NCBI GenBank assembly: GCA_031761405.1
Contig: JASEVX010000003.1
Location: 63,782,423-63,846,422, forward strand
From: Serripes groenlandicus
Taxonomy: Eukaryota > Mollusca > Bivalvia > Cardiida > Cardiidae
Direction of reading: 5' to 3'
Length of the DNA: 64,000 nt
Under the pieces are notes generated by a model that saw nothing but the letters and a program-made list of their open reading frames with translations, had not been told where the DNA came from and ran no database searches. Within the stretch, counting starts at the first letter, position 1. Each line of letters begins with the position of its first letter. Both the position numbers and the translations under genes were made by a program. Below are positions 20,210 through 30,788 of the stretch, piece by piece.

Positions 20210-20479
20210 GCCCGGCCGGGTAGCTCAATTGGCAGCGTATCTGACTCGTGATCTGGAGGTCACGGGTTCGATACCCGGTTGCGGCGACATTCTTTCGGGC
20301 GATTTTTCCATCGCCTCTCACCTCTGATCTATGTGAGAAAGTAGTCAGTGGCTTCGAAAGAATGTTGTGTAAGTACTGGTGTAGGAAAGCCAGGAAAACA
20401 TGGGTAGGTGCACTGACCGCCGTGATATGACCAAAGCTGTTGAAAGCGGCGTTAAACTCCAAACAAACAAACAAACAAA
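20210..20479 (+). mobile_element. SINE (S5), intact, 11-bp target-site duplication
   Basis: Best-preserved SINE. A box TAGCTCAATTGGCAG and B box GGTTCGATACC give a pol III-type internal promoter. The 3' part reads GTTGAAAGCGGCGTTAAACT and ends in (CAAA)n. GCTTTCCCACA flanks it at 20198-20208 and 20480-20490, and is part of a T-MITE left end. The acceptor-stem halves do not pair, so this is not a working tRNA gene. Confidence 0.92.
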
Positions 20480-20872
20480 GCTTTCCCACATACAGCAAAT
20501 CTGCAGCAGGCAACTTTGAAAACATCTAAACTTAAAAGATTAAACTTTCAAAAATATCTTTTAAGGAAAGTATGATTATTGAATAGAACTGACAACACTG
20601 TGACTGAATGGAAAATTGCTCATCCGTCATGATCAAAATTTCCTTTTGTAACAATGTTTTCAAAAGTTATCTGTTGCAAATGCATCAAAAAAAAAATTAA
20701 AAATAGAAAATCTCTACAATTGAATTGATAACCTGTAACTAAAAGTGGAAAACATTGTGGCAAAAGGAGAAATTGCTCGTTTTGAGCAATTTCTTTTTTT
20801 GTCACTTATAATGTTTTCAAAAAGCCGTCTGCTGCAGGGGCGTCAGAAAGCGTCTATATGAGGGAAAGTGTA
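20480..20872. mobile_element. Two fused T-MITE copies
   Basis: The first starts inside the SINE duplication (CTTTCCCACATACAGCAAAT) and reaches GCAAATGCATC at about 20685. The second lacks its left terminus, starts in AAAATAGAAAATCTCTACAA, has the core AGAAATTGCTCG / GAGCAATTTCT, and ends GAGGGAAAGTGTAA. Confidence 0.75.
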
Positions 20873-21080
20873 AAACTGTCATATTAAGTAAATGGTAAAT
20901 AGTCCATACATTTTATGGTATGTAAGGTTTGTCTCTGCCCTCCAAATGTATGTTATATTTGATGTATTCAGTGGGGGACAGGAAATACAATTAGCAGTTC
21001 CTGCACATCAAAGGAGGGAGGGACTTGTAAACATAATGTCACATTCACCGACAGTCATGTTGTACCAGCTTCAAAAATAT

Positions 21081-21257
21081 TTAACCCTTTCCCACATACA
21101 ACAAATCTGTAGCAGACGACTTTGAAAGCATCTAGGTTAAAATATGAAATATATCCATGCATAAAAAAAAAAAGGTTGAAAATGTTGCGGCAAACTGTTT
21201 TCAAAAGTCATCTGCTGCAGAGGTATCAGAAAGTGTCTGTATGTGGGAAACGGTAAA
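21081..21257. mobile_element. T-MITE, core deleted
   Basis: TTAACCCTTTCCCACATACA to TGTGGGAAACGGTAAA. The central AAATTGCTC hairpin is gone and replaced by a run of A. Confidence 0.8.
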
Positions 21258-21298
21258 ACCCCACCTCCCTTCTGTCTCAACTTGTTTAGTTGTTTATT

Positions 21299-22195
21299 AG
21301 CCTCTGCAAAGGCATTGCAGAGGAGATATAGCATTGCAGCCATGCATCTGTGCTTGTGTCTTGTGTTTTTGGCATGATTGTAAGAAGATATGCCCTATTG
21401 ATTTCCAGGTCAAAAGTCAAGGTCACATGGCATCTGTCAAAATTTCAAATTTGCATTATTTAAAGAAACGGAATCACAGGATAAAATTATACTTGGCATA
21501 CATGTTCCCCTTTGTAAGAAGATAGTTATGCCCTATTGATTTTCAGGGTAAGAGGTTAAAAGTCAAGGTCAAAAGGCATCTGTCAAAACTTCTCGTTGGC
21601 TTGATTAAAGAGAAAACTGTACCACTGAAGATATTCAAATTTGGCATACTTCCCGATTTAGAAAAGATGTGACCTATTGATTTTAAAGTTAAAAGGTCAA
21701 GGTCCCTGGAGGTGTCATTTCTTGTGGGCAAGATTCAAAGAGAACTTTATTACTGATGATATGCATACCTGGCATACTTGTTCCAAATTATAAAAATCTT
21801 TTTTTTATGGTCAAGGTCAGTGTCATTGGAGAAAAATTTAAAAATTTCTTGAAAGCATGATAGTTGGAAGATGTCTCAAATTGATTTTCAAGGTCAAAGG
21901 TCAAGGTCACTGGAGGTTTATATCAAAATTTCTTGAAAGCTGGATTTAGTGAAAACTGAACCACAAAGATAAACCAAACATGCATATACCCCATTGTGAG
22001 AAGACGTGTCCAATTCATTTGCAAGGTCAGAATTCAAAGGTGAAGGTCAATGGAGGCTTATATAAAACTTTCTTTGAAGGCATCATATTAAGTGAAAACC
22101 GTATCAATTAGGAAAACCAAATTTGACATACTATAAACCCCCTGTGTCCTATTGATGTTGTCACTTGGGCATATATCAAAGTTTCTTTCATTAAA
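21299..22195 (+). mobile_element. HLE family C, Helentron-like element
   Basis: Head hairpin CCTCTGCAA AGGCA TTGCAGAGG (21301-21323), then about six diverged units of 120-150 bp built round AAGGTCAAGGTCACTGGAGG and CTATTGATTTTCAAGGTCA. The tail hairpin is not found; the element fades near 22195. Confidence 0.7.
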
Positions 22196-22532
22196 TAAAA
22201 TAAAAAATTATATTGTAAGTACATACCTTGGTCAATCTGCATATTGCCAGTTTGTTTGTTTGGTCACATCGCGGCAGACAGAAACGATGATATTGGTCCG
22301 ATACCTTTTATTTACTTTAAGATAAAAATATATAAGGTACGAAACATATACCACCCCACCTGCTGGAGCTCAAGAGTTGCATTGACTTGTTTAGACCCAT
22401 TTAGCCGGCTCTTACGTGTCAAGCAAGGTTCAGACTGTGGCTGCCATTCTTATTGCTATTCTTATTGGGCTTCCCAAGCCTCAGGGTAAAGTACATCTAA
22501 TAGTGATTCCATATAAATACATTTTTTTTTAT

Positions 22533-24201
22533 CAAACCCTCCCACATGTAGACACATTTAGACACTTCTGTAGCCAAAGAAATGGAAAAATGGTTTGTGG
22601 CAAATTGAGCAATTTCTCCTTTTTCCATATTGGTTTTTAGCTCACCTATGCACGAAGTGCAAGGTGAGCTATTGGGATCACATTTTGTCCGGCGTCCGTC
22701 CGTCGTGCGTCGTCCGTCGTGCGTCGTCAACATTTGAGCTTGTTAACACTCTAAAGGCTACATTTTGCATCCAATCTTCATGAAAGTTTATCAGAACGTT
22801 CATGTCCATAAAATCTTGGACAAGTTCGAAACTGGGCCATATGAGGTCAAAAACTAGGTCACTAGGTCGAATTGAAGGGAAATCTTGTTAACACTCTGGA
22901 GGCCACATTTTCAACTTGAGCATGTTGAAACTTTATCAGAATGTTTGTCTTAATAATATGTTGGTCAAGTTCGAACATGGGTCACGTCGGGTCAAAAAGT
23001 AGGTCACTAGGTCAAATTGAAGGAAAATCTTGTTAACACTCTAGAGGCCGTAATTTTTGCTTAAGCAGTTTGAAATTTTGTCAGAATGTTTGTCTTAAAA
23101 ATATCTAGGTCAAGTTGAATATGGGTTATGCCGGGTCATAAACTAGGTCACTAGGCCATATTGAGGGAAAATCTTGTTAACTCTGTGGAAGCCGCATATT
23201 TTGCTTCAGTGGCTTGAAATTTGTTTAGAATGTTGAGCTGAATGATATCTAGGCCAAGTTCGAATATGAATCATGCCGGGTCAAAACCTAGGTCACTAGG
23301 CCAAATTGAAGGAAAATCTTGTTAACACTTTGGATGCCTCATTTTTTGTCAGAATGTTTGTCTTAAAGATATCTAGACCAAGTTCGAATATGGATCATGC
23401 AGGGTCAAAAACTAGGTTACTAGGTCAAATTGAAGGAAAATCTTGTTAACACTTTGGATGCCGCATTTTTTGCTTCAGCAGCTTGAAATTTGGTCAGAAT
23501 GTTTGTCTAAATGATATCTAGGCCAAGTTTGGATATGGGTCATGCCGGGTTAAAAACTAGGTCACTTGGCCAAATTGAAGGGTAATCTTGTTAACACTCT
23601 GGATACTGCATTTTAAATTTCAGCATGATGAAACTATCAGAATGTTTTTCTTGATGATATGTAGGCCAAGTTCGAATATGGGTCATGCTGGGTCAAAAAC
23701 TAGGTCACTAGGTCAAATTGAAGGAAAATCTTGTGAACACTTTGGATGCCACATTTTTTGCTTCAGCAGCTTGAAATTTGGTCAGAATGTTTGTCTGAAT
23801 ATATCAGGTCAAGTGCGAATATGGGTCATATTGAATCTAGGTCAATAAAGGAAAATATTGTTCAAACTCTGGAGGCCGCATTTTTACTTTGAGCAAGTTG
23901 AAACGTCAGAATGCTGTCTTGATGATATCTAGTCCATGTTGGAATATGGGTCATATCAGGTAAAAAAAATATAGATCACTAGGCCAAATGAAGGAAAATA
24001 TTGTTAGCACTGTGGAGGTTGCATTCAGAAGAATTGTCTTGATGTGTTTTGCATTGCAGTACATTGTATAATTAAGGTGAGCGATCCAGGGCCATCATGG
24101 CCCTCTTGTTTTTCAGTAATTTTTCAGTAATTTTTCCTTCCTGTCTAGAGACTTTCAAAGTCATATGCTGCAGATTTGTTGTAAGTGGAAAAGGACTAAA
24201 T
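22533..24201. mobile_element. T-MITE split by HLE A1
   Basis: Left part 22533-22638 (AACCCTCCCACATGTAGACA to ATTTCTCCTTTTTCC) and right part 24111-24201 (TTTCAAAGTCATATGCTGCA to GTGGAAAAGGACTAAA) are complementary halves of one MITE. The HLE sits in a T run between them. The right end lies about 45 nt before the splice acceptor of the first TMEM132 exon. Confidence 0.75.
22639..24110 (+). mobile_element. HLE family A, copy 1 (Helentron/pearl-like)
   Basis: Head AGCTCACCTATGCACGAAG folds on TGCAAGGTGAGCT. Then GTCCGGCGTCCGTCCGTCG, and about nine units of about 145 bp (CTTGTTAACACTCTGG, TCAGAATGTTTGTCTTA, AGGTCACTAGGTCAAATTGA). The tail hairpin AGGGCCATCATGGCCCT (24088-24104, 8 bp stem) is followed by CTTGTTTTT. 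No coding capacity. Architecture matches non-autonomous Helitron2/Helentron elements. Confidence 0.85.
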
Positions 24202-24245
24202 ACACTTTCACTCTATGTATATAATAGTTTTCTTTCTCTTTACAG

Positions 24246-24447
24246 TATACTGGATGTATTCCGATGGCAGATGGAAGTTGCAGAAGAGACGTATGATACC
24301 CGGGATATGGGTCGTGTTGTCTGGAGTATCGAATACCAGTTGAATGGCGTTGCAAGCGAAAACTACGGTGGCTCGCAGGATTCAAAAATTGTGTCTCAGA
24401 TAAACATAAGAAGTAAAGACCAGCAAAGACTTGTACCCGTACTGAAG
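24246..24447 (+). CDS. TMEM132-family protein, internal exon
   Basis: Internal exon of a TMEM132-type single-pass membrane protein. These proteins have several extracellular Ig-like domains and are linked to adhesion and the neuronal cytoskeleton in animals. The acceptor is TTTTCTTTCTCTTTACAG ending at 24245; the donor is AAG|GTAAGA at 24448. The exon opens on the third base of a codon and ends in phase 0, giving 67 full codons. Recognisable residues: ILDVFRWQMEVAEE, then GRVVWSIEYQLNG (family signature G-R-V-V-W-x-V/I-E-Y), and SKIVSQINIRSKDQQRLVPV near the end, corresponding to the family's I-P-L/V-L boundary just before the conserved A-V/I-L-T-G block. That block is exactly what the next exon (59047) supplies in matching phase. 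The frame is open throughout, with no sign of decay. The paralogue cannot be named, so no symbol is given. The upstream exon is not visible in the window. Confidence 0.87.
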
Positions 24448-24461
24448 GTAAGACAGTTTCT

Positions 24462-24880
24462 TTAACCCTTTCTTTGTTACAGACATCTTGGATTTATTGA
24501 TTTATTGTAATGGGTTTAACGGCGTTTTCAAAACATAATTCAGTTATATCACAGCGGCCAGTTCACCTACTCATATGTTTCCTGGTTTTCTCACACCAGT
24601 ACCGCACACAACATACTCTCCAAGCAACTGGCTGCTTTTCCACATAGACTGTTAGCCCATTGGGCAAATGAAGCTTGTCAGAGTGACTTTGTCAAACGTT
24701 GGAAAGAATGTTGGCCGAGCTGGGGATCAAACTCACAACCCCTGGATTGACAACCTGCATTGCTACCGATAGAGCTACTGGGGCTCGGCCCACACAAACA
24801 ACTTTGACACCTGCATCAAAAGAATAATGACATTATTTTGGGCAATTTCTCATTTTCACACAATGTTTTCAGTTATTAAG
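24462..24880. mobile_element. T-MITE interrupted by a SINE, 14 nt after a splice donor
   Basis: TTAACCCTTTCTTTGTTACA begins at 24462. After 34 bp a reverse SINE intervenes. The MITE core resumes after it (GGGCAATTTCTCATTTTCAC, CAATGTTTTCAG). The right terminus is not recognisable. Confidence 0.65.
24496..24789 (-). mobile_element. SINE (S6), full length, reverse
   Basis: Reverse order: (ATTGATTT) tail, GGGTTTAACGGCGTTTTCAA, TTTCCTGGTTTTCTCACACC, CAAGCAACTGGCTGCTTTCC-like body, then GGGGATCAAACTCACAACCC (reverse B box) and ACCGATAGAGCTACTGGGGC (reverse A box). It is the second SINE body type in the window, shared with 26594, 37331 and 37640. Confidence 0.85.
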
Positions 24881-25163
24881 ATTAAATAAAGTTTCAAACT
24901 GTTTAATAAAATGTTTTCAAAGCAGTTGATTCTAAAATTATCATGTTATTTAACCTGGCCTTATTATAATTATAATTATTGAAAAAGTCATTTTGTTTGG
25001 TAAAAGAATTTAGGGAAAAAGAGAAGTTTCTCAAAATGAAAAAATTCTTCTTTTCAATGTTTTCAAATCTGTATCAAAATGATTAATCAATTTTTCCAGA
25101 TTTGCCATATTTGTACTGAAGATATATTCAATGCAGACAACAAAAAATATCAGGGAATCAGTT

Positions 25164-25340
25164 TAACCATATCCAATATACAAACACTTTCTGACGCCTC
25201 TGCAGCCGACGACTTTTGAAAACAGCATGGCAATGGGAGAAATGGCTTATTATGATCAATTTCTCCTTTTGTCACAATATTTTCATTTTTGTTCCAGTAA
25301 TTATTGTCTGCTGTAGAGTATGTTGTAAAGGTTAAAAAAG
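25164..25340. mobile_element. T-MITE, decayed
   Basis: TTTAACCATATCCAATATAC to GTTGTAAAGGTTAAAA. CTCTGCAGCCGACGACTTTT and ATTGTCTGCTGTAGAG mark the inner arms. Confidence 0.72.
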
Positions 25341-25419
25341 AAAAGCAAAGCATTGCTAGTATTTCCACAATAATTTACCTCCTTATACAAAAGATGTGAG
25401 GAATAAAATTTGTCCTTGT

Positions 25420-25650
25420 TTAACCCCTTTTCCAAGATACAATAAATTTGAAGCAGATAAGTTTGTAAGTGACATACAGGATAAAATGTAAAATTATATA
25501 TACATAAAAGTTTAATTTTTAATAGATTATAAAACATTGTGGCAAAATGATAAATAACCAATAATGAGCAATAGCTCCTTTTGCCACAATATTTTCAGAA
25601 ACAATCTTTTGCAGATGTGTCATAATGCAACTGTATGTGGGAAAGAGTTG
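25420..25650. mobile_element. T-MITE, full length, diverged
   Basis: TTAACCCCTTTTCCAAGATA to TATGTGGGAAAGAGTTG. Core ATAATGAGCAATAGCTCC. The right TTAA is mutated to TTGT. Confidence 0.75.
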
Positions 25651-25905
25651 TGTGTTAAATGTCACCAAGTTGTTAGTCAGGAATGGTAACAAGTAAATAA
25701 AAAACCCATCCCTACCCAACAAAGAGCAAGGAATCGATAAAATGTTGGAGTTTTATTGCCGTGTCCTCTCCCATTATTTACAGCAAATAGAAGTAAGAGA
25801 GAGAGATAGAGTGAGGGATTCAACTATCAACTGTCCGAATGAATCTCTTCATGCAAGAAACTAATTACACTGACTTACTGGTCTTTATTCCCTTTCCCAC
25901 TTACA

Positions 25906-26235
25906 TTAACCCTTTCCCTCATACGACAATTCTGCAGCAGACGACTTTGAACGTATTTTGTCAAATGGATAACCTATGACTAAAAGTGGAAAACATTGTG
26001 ACAAAAGGAGAAATTGCACGTTCTGTGCAATTTCTTCTTTTGTCACTATGTTTTCAAAACGCCGGCTGCTTTAACCCTTTCCCTCATACGACAATTCTGC
26101 AGCAGACGACTTTAAACGTATTTTGTCAGATGGATAACCTATGACTAAAAGTGGAAAACATTGTGACAAAAGGAGAAATTGCACGTTCTGTGCAATTTCT
26201 TCTTTTGTCACTATGTTTTCAAAGCGCCGTCTGCT
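25906..26235. repeat. 165-bp tandem pair of truncated T-MITEs
   Basis: Two head-to-tail units, 25906-26070 and 26071-26235, differ at only four or five positions. Each has an intact left end (TTAACCCTTTCCCTCATACG) and the same internal deletion (TTTTGTCA joined to ATGGATAACC). Each is cut at the same right point (CCG-CTGCT), so the TTAA of the next unit follows directly. Confidence 0.92.
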
Positions 26236-26465
26236 TTAACCCTTTTCCTCATACGACAATTCTGCAGCAGACGACTTTAAACGTATTTTGTCAAAACATA
26301 GAAAATCTCCATAATTGAATGGATAACCTATGACAAAAAGTGGAAAACATTGTGGCAAAAGGAGAAATTGCACGTTTTGTGCAATTTCTTCTTTTGTCAC
26401 TATGTTTTCAAAAAGCCGTCTGCTGCAGAGTCGTCAGAAAGCGTCTATATGAGGGAAAGGGTTAA
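26236..26465. mobile_element. T-MITE, full length (230 bp), third member of the tandem
   Basis: TTAACCCTTTTCCTCATACG to GAGGGAAAGGGTTAA. Unlike its two left neighbours it retains AAAACATAGAAAATCTCCAT and the right arm. Confidence 0.92.
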
Positions 26466-26937
26466 ATCTGCAGCAGATGACTTCGAAAACATTTAGGCAA
26501 AACATATTGTAAATCTGTATGAAATAATGAATGTCTTTGAACAGACAGGAAAAACGTTATGGGCAATTTCTCTTTTTCTTCTAACTAGCACAGTTAGTAG
26601 TGACGTGGGCTGTCAATCCAGGGGTTGTGAGTTCAAACCCCAGCTTGGCCAACATTCTTTCCAACGTTTGACAAAAGTCACTGTGACAAGCGTCATTCGT
26701 CTTCCACCAATAGGCTAACAGACTATGTGGGAAAGCAGCCAGTTGCTTGGAAAGTATGTTGTGTGGAGTACTGGTGTGAGAAAACCAGGAAACACATGAG
26801 TAGGTGAACTGGCTGCCATGATATATGACTGAAAAATTGTTGAAAACGGCGTTAAACCCGAATCAATCAATCAATTTTTTTGACAATATGTTTTAAAAGG
26901 TTTCTGCTGCAATGTGTCTTCAAGTGGGAAAGGGTGA
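26462..26937. mobile_element. T-MITE interrupted by a SINE
   Basis: TTAAATCTGCAGCAGATGAC starts on the TTAA of the previous copy, missing the CCCTTTCCC box. The right part after the SINE is TTTTTTTGACAATATG to GTGGGAAAGGGTGA. Confidence 0.7.
26594..26877 (+). mobile_element. SINE (S7), head-truncated
   Basis: Starts within the tRNA-like part (GTGGGCTGTCAATCC; B box GAGTTCAAACCCC). The body AGTACTGGTGTGAGAAAACC leads to GGCGTTAAACCCGAATCAAT and an (AATC)n tail. Confidence 0.82.
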
Positions 26938-27046
26938 GTTCACTCTCAAATATTCGAATGAAGGTGTTCCTGCTTTAGGGTTCCAAGCTGATTGATAAGG
27001 CTTGATATAAAAAAGAATCTTGAACTAATCTTTTGATGGATACTTC

Positions 27047-27263
27047 TTACCCCTTTCCCACATACAACGAACCTGCAGCAGACGACTTTGAAAATGTAGT
27101 GACAAAAACCTGAAAAATATCCATAAAAGATAACTTATTGTTTAATAAAGTTGAACAATTTCAACTTTGGCCACAATGTTTTCAAAAGTCGTCTGCTGCT
27201 ATTGCGTCAAAATCTGTCTGCTGCTATTGCGTCAAAATCTGTCTGCAGGTGGGAAAAGGTTAA
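27047..27263. mobile_element. T-MITE with internal 25-bp duplication
   Basis: TTACCCCTTTCCCACATACA to GTGGGAAAAGGTTAA. The right arm has GTCTGCTGCTATTGCGTCAA plus AATCT repeated twice in tandem (about 27189-27243). Confidence 0.85.
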
Positions 27264-27425
27264 AGAAAGCATTGGGGGAACAAATCTGCAGCATACATCT
27301 TTGAAATATTAAATTGTTATCCCTTCGCGACAAGGTCGTCCAGGGGATTTAGTGATCCACCTGTATTTGTCACAATGACTCATTGCTCTGGCATCTTCAT
27401 TTCTTTTCTAATGTGTTATAAAAAA

Positions 27426-27605
27426 TTAACCCTTTCCCTCATGTAGACGCTTCTGACGCCTCTGCAGCAGACTACCTCTGAAACGAGCAATTTCTCATTT
27501 GACACAATGTTCAATAAGTATATCTTCATTAAGGGAGATCTTTCCATATTATTGTGATGAGATGTTTTCAAAGTCGTCTGATTTGTTGTATGTGGAAAGG
27601 GTTAA
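27426..27605. mobile_element. T-MITE, internally deleted
   Basis: TTAACCCTTTCCCTCATGTA to TATGTGGAAAGGGTTAA. A deletion joins ACTACCTCTGAA to ACGAGCAATTTCTC, leaving one arm of the core. Confidence 0.85.
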
Positions 27606-28450
27606 GTCATAATCTTCACAAGCATTTCACTGACCTTTGACAAAGTTAAAGATCACACGCCTATACAATACGTTATCCCTCAAATAAGTTCATTCATGAA
27701 AGGAATTTCTTCATTCTGCATACTCGGGTTCATGTCATGGTTGCTTGAATGGGTGCACTTTTTACTGTCAAAGGTCAAGGTCACAGTGACTATAATATGT
27801 AGTCATAGCTCGAACGGTTTGATTTGTTGACAGAATTCTTTCATACTTAATGCACAGGCTCATTGCCAAGCGAATATCTCCCCATCCTAGGTCAAAGGTC
27901 AAGGACACAGTAACTGTAGTGTAATATAACTACCAAACAACATCATCGCTCCTGCACTTTCAAATTTGGACTGAATTACTACATACATCAAACAAAGGTT
28001 CAGTGTCAAGAGAACTTGAACGAGTTTAAGTTTTAACCCTTTCCCTCATAAGACGCTTTCTGACGCCTCTGCAGCAGACGGCTATTTGAAAACATAGTGA
28101 CAAAAGAAGAAATTGCACAAAAACGTGCAATTTCTCCTTTTGACACAATGTTTTCCACTTTAAGTCATAGGTTATCCATTCAATTATGGAGATTTTCTAT
28201 TTTTTGACAAAATACGTTCAAAGTCGTCTGCTGCAGAATTTCGTATGAGAGAAAGGGTTAACAACCAAGTTAAAAATCATGAGGACTATAACACATATGT
28301 CGAAACAAAATTCCTTCATACTTCTTACACAGGTTTCAGTGGCAAGAGAGCTTGGATGGGTTCATGTTTCACTGGCCTAAGTCAAAAGGTCAAGGTCACT
28401 GTGGCTTTGATACATCTATAAAAAAAACAACACTGCAATGGGATTTGTAT
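27606..28450 (+). repeat. HLE-like tandem units (family P), split by a T-MITE
   Basis: Units of roughly 110-120 bp share GTCAAAGGTCAAGGTCACAG, TGAATTCCTTCATAC-type and GTTCAGTGTCAAG wording, as at 48.8-50.0 kb. The copy is interrupted at 28033-28261. Neither head nor tail hairpin is present. Confidence 0.6.
28033..28261. mobile_element. T-MITE, full length (229 bp), inside family P
   Basis: TTAACCCTTTCCCTCATAAG to GAGAGAAAGGGTTAA. The flanking repeat reads on from AGTTT to CAACCAAG across one TTAA. Confidence 0.9.
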
Positions 28451-28921
28451 TTCGACAATGCTCTTGTTGAAATAAAGTTAAACTTGAAAATGTGATAAAA
28501 ATTAATATTTCATCTTCTTACAATGTCTGAAAATATCAGCTGAATCTGGGAAAAGGTTACAAACACTTTTATCAGTTATTGTTCTCCAACAACATTTGTA
28601 GCGGACAAGGGATAAACAAAGGGTGGACCTTATTAATCAGAGATCAATTGTAGTGGGAAACACAGGGAAAACGACAAACCACATGGTTCTCCGATCTTGA
28701 TCGATGGGAATTAGTAAAACCAACAATTCCGATAGTTGCCGGAGCACCTATAGACTGGACAAATAATCAATCTCTCTGGACCAAAAAAAAATAGCTGTAA
28801 TCCTTGAGAGTTTTTATATGGTAGGGCGAACATTTATTCTAATGACGTTTAGTCTGCTGATGGATCAATAGTGTGTGAGAATGTGAAAGGTCTTTCATGA
28901 TAGATGGGATTTTTTCCGTCT
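28451..28921. other. No gene; unassigned sequence
   Basis: Contains a faint T-MITE scrap at 28480-28560 (ATTTCATCTTCTTACAATGT). The stretch 28590-28900 is not recognised and has no ORF. Confidence 0.4.
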
Positions 28922-29153
28922 CTAACCCTTTCCCACATACAGATGATGCTTTCTGACCCCTCTGCAGCAGTCAACTTTTAAAAATATTGTAGCAAGAGGG
29001 TAAATTGCTCATAATGAGCAATTTCTCCTTTTGACACAATGTTTTCAACATTATTTGATAATTGTTCTTTCATGTATAGAGATTGTCAATAACTTTGCAA
29101 TGATGTTTAAAAAGTCATCTACTGCAGATTTGCTGTATGTGGGAAAGGGTTAA
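28922..29153. mobile_element. T-MITE, full length
   Basis: CTAACCCTTTCCCACATACA to GTGGGAAAGGGTTAA. Perfect core AAATTGCTCATAATGAGC / AATTT. Confidence 0.9.
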
Positions 29154-29159
29154 CATTAC

Positions 29160-29690
29160 TGTGCTTAGCCACATACAACAAATTTGCAACAGACACCTTT
29201 GAAAGCAAAAGTATGGAAAAATGAAAGTATAATTATTGAATAGGCTTGCATCCTTTTGTCTCATTATTTTCAAAAGTCATTCTTTGCAGATGCATCCAAA
29301 TTTATCTGCATGTGGGTAGGAATTACCTGGTATTCTATGATTTCAGACTTGTCCTATTGAAATGCGTAAAATCTACAAAAAACAAAAAACATTACTCATA
29401 ACAAGTTTTCCTCATGTTCTCACTTTGAATTCACCTTTATGCTTCCAATTCTCTTCTCCCTTTTCCACATAAAACGAATCTGCAGCATACTAGCATATCA
29501 ACGCTTTCTGAAGCTTTCTGGCGCCTCTGCAGCAGAGGACTTTTGAAAACATTGTACCAAATGGAGAAATTACTCAAAACGATCAATTTCACCTTTTGCC
29601 ACAATGTTTTCAATTATACTTTCATTTATAGACATTTTGAAAAAAATCGCTGAGATGTTTTTTTAGTCGTCTGCTCTAGATTAGCTTCAC
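29160..29690. repeat. Two decayed T-MITEs
   Basis: 29160-29322 (TAGCCACATACAACAAATTT to GTGGGTAGGAATTA) and about 29455-29690 (CCCTTTTCCACATAAAACGA; core GATCAATTTCACCTTTTGCC). The second has an extra CAACGCTTTCTGAAGCTTTC block. Confidence 0.65.
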
Positions 29691-30788
29691 AAAATAAACA
29701 CGGAAAATCTGTATAAACAAGAGAAAGTTGATGCAAGGCATCAATGTCGCCGGAAAAGACTGCATTGATTTATTTATGTATTCTTGACTTTCCTTAGTCT
29801 ATTCAAACATTAGGAACGTTGAAATGAAAACATTTGCTTATAAATTTTATATGCATACCTATACATTAGGGTATCTATAAAAAATTAACGAAATGTGTAC
29901 ACATTTATCTTGGCTTAAATTTAATTTTGCTGTTGTTACTTATTTAAATAATAGTATTCATTCATATAATTTCAATGTTTGTCAATCTTATTCGAATCAC
30001 AAGGTAAATATCCTGGTATTGCTTTAAAGGGAGGTAATTTGAAGAAAACAAAAGTCTTCAAAAGGAGAAATATATCAGCATTACCGTCTACAGTTTAAAT
30101 TGTTCTATTGTTTGTGGATTTAAAAATGTTCTTTTTTTCTTATTTCTACATGTACAACGAAATATTGCGGCTTCTCTTTGACGCTTTGCGTCAAACATTC
30201 GTCTTGTACTTGTCTAAAATAAAATAATATCACTCGCTTTTTCATATCGAAATGCGCATGCGCGAAAATCGATGTTAAAGGTCACGAACCTACACAACAG
30301 AATAGGGTCTATATTTAGCTTAGAAACAGTTCCTACTTTAGATATTCATGGATTAACATTATTAAATGAATTCTACACAAATCAAGACATCTCTTTGAAC
30401 ATGAAAACAACATTTAGTAAGTTAAAATTGCTATTAAAAGGAGAATCCGAAATTGACCTCAATGATGACACATAAGAGTCTGCATTAGGGGGTGTTGGTT
30501 CACGTCTTGAAGGGACCACTTTTGTCTTCGTAAATAAGACAAAAAACTTAAATGCGAGTGAAATAAAAAAAACTGCAAACATTAAAAAATCGGAATATTT
30601 ATTTCATTTTAGATGTGTCATTTATTAGTGTTCGTAAACAGCCACAATTGTAATATGTTCAAATCATCTAGATTTGTTTCTTTCTAATAATAAGCCGCCC
30701 TCCCATGTGATTTCCGAAAAGCTATTAAAAATAGAAGTCGCGGGCTTCTGCCCGGCGACTAATGAAGGTATAATTTCTGAAAAAAAGA
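29691..30788. other. 1.1-kb unassigned stretch with a 67-codon ORF
   Basis: This is the longest part of the intron without a recognised repeat. A + strand frame at 30272-30475 (MLKVTNLHNRIGSIFSLETV...) ends in a stop. It has no domain I know and no splice-site pair. A CpG-bearing patch GAAATGCGCATGCGCGAAAA sits at 30250. It could be an old element body or unique intron. Confidence 0.4.

Noticed and set aside
20210..20285. Functional tRNA gene
   Set aside because: A and B boxes are good but the acceptor stem does not pair, and it continues into a SINE body with a (CAAA)n tail and an 11 bp duplication.
24470..24478. TTTCTTTGTTACAG as a possible splice acceptor after the first exon
   Set aside because: It lies inside a T-MITE only 25 nt after a donor, and no open frame continuing the TMEM132 protein follows.
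30272..30475. 67-codon ORF as a host exon
   Set aside because: No flanking AG/GT pair in a sensible frame and no recognisable domain. Kept only as part of an unassigned stretch.
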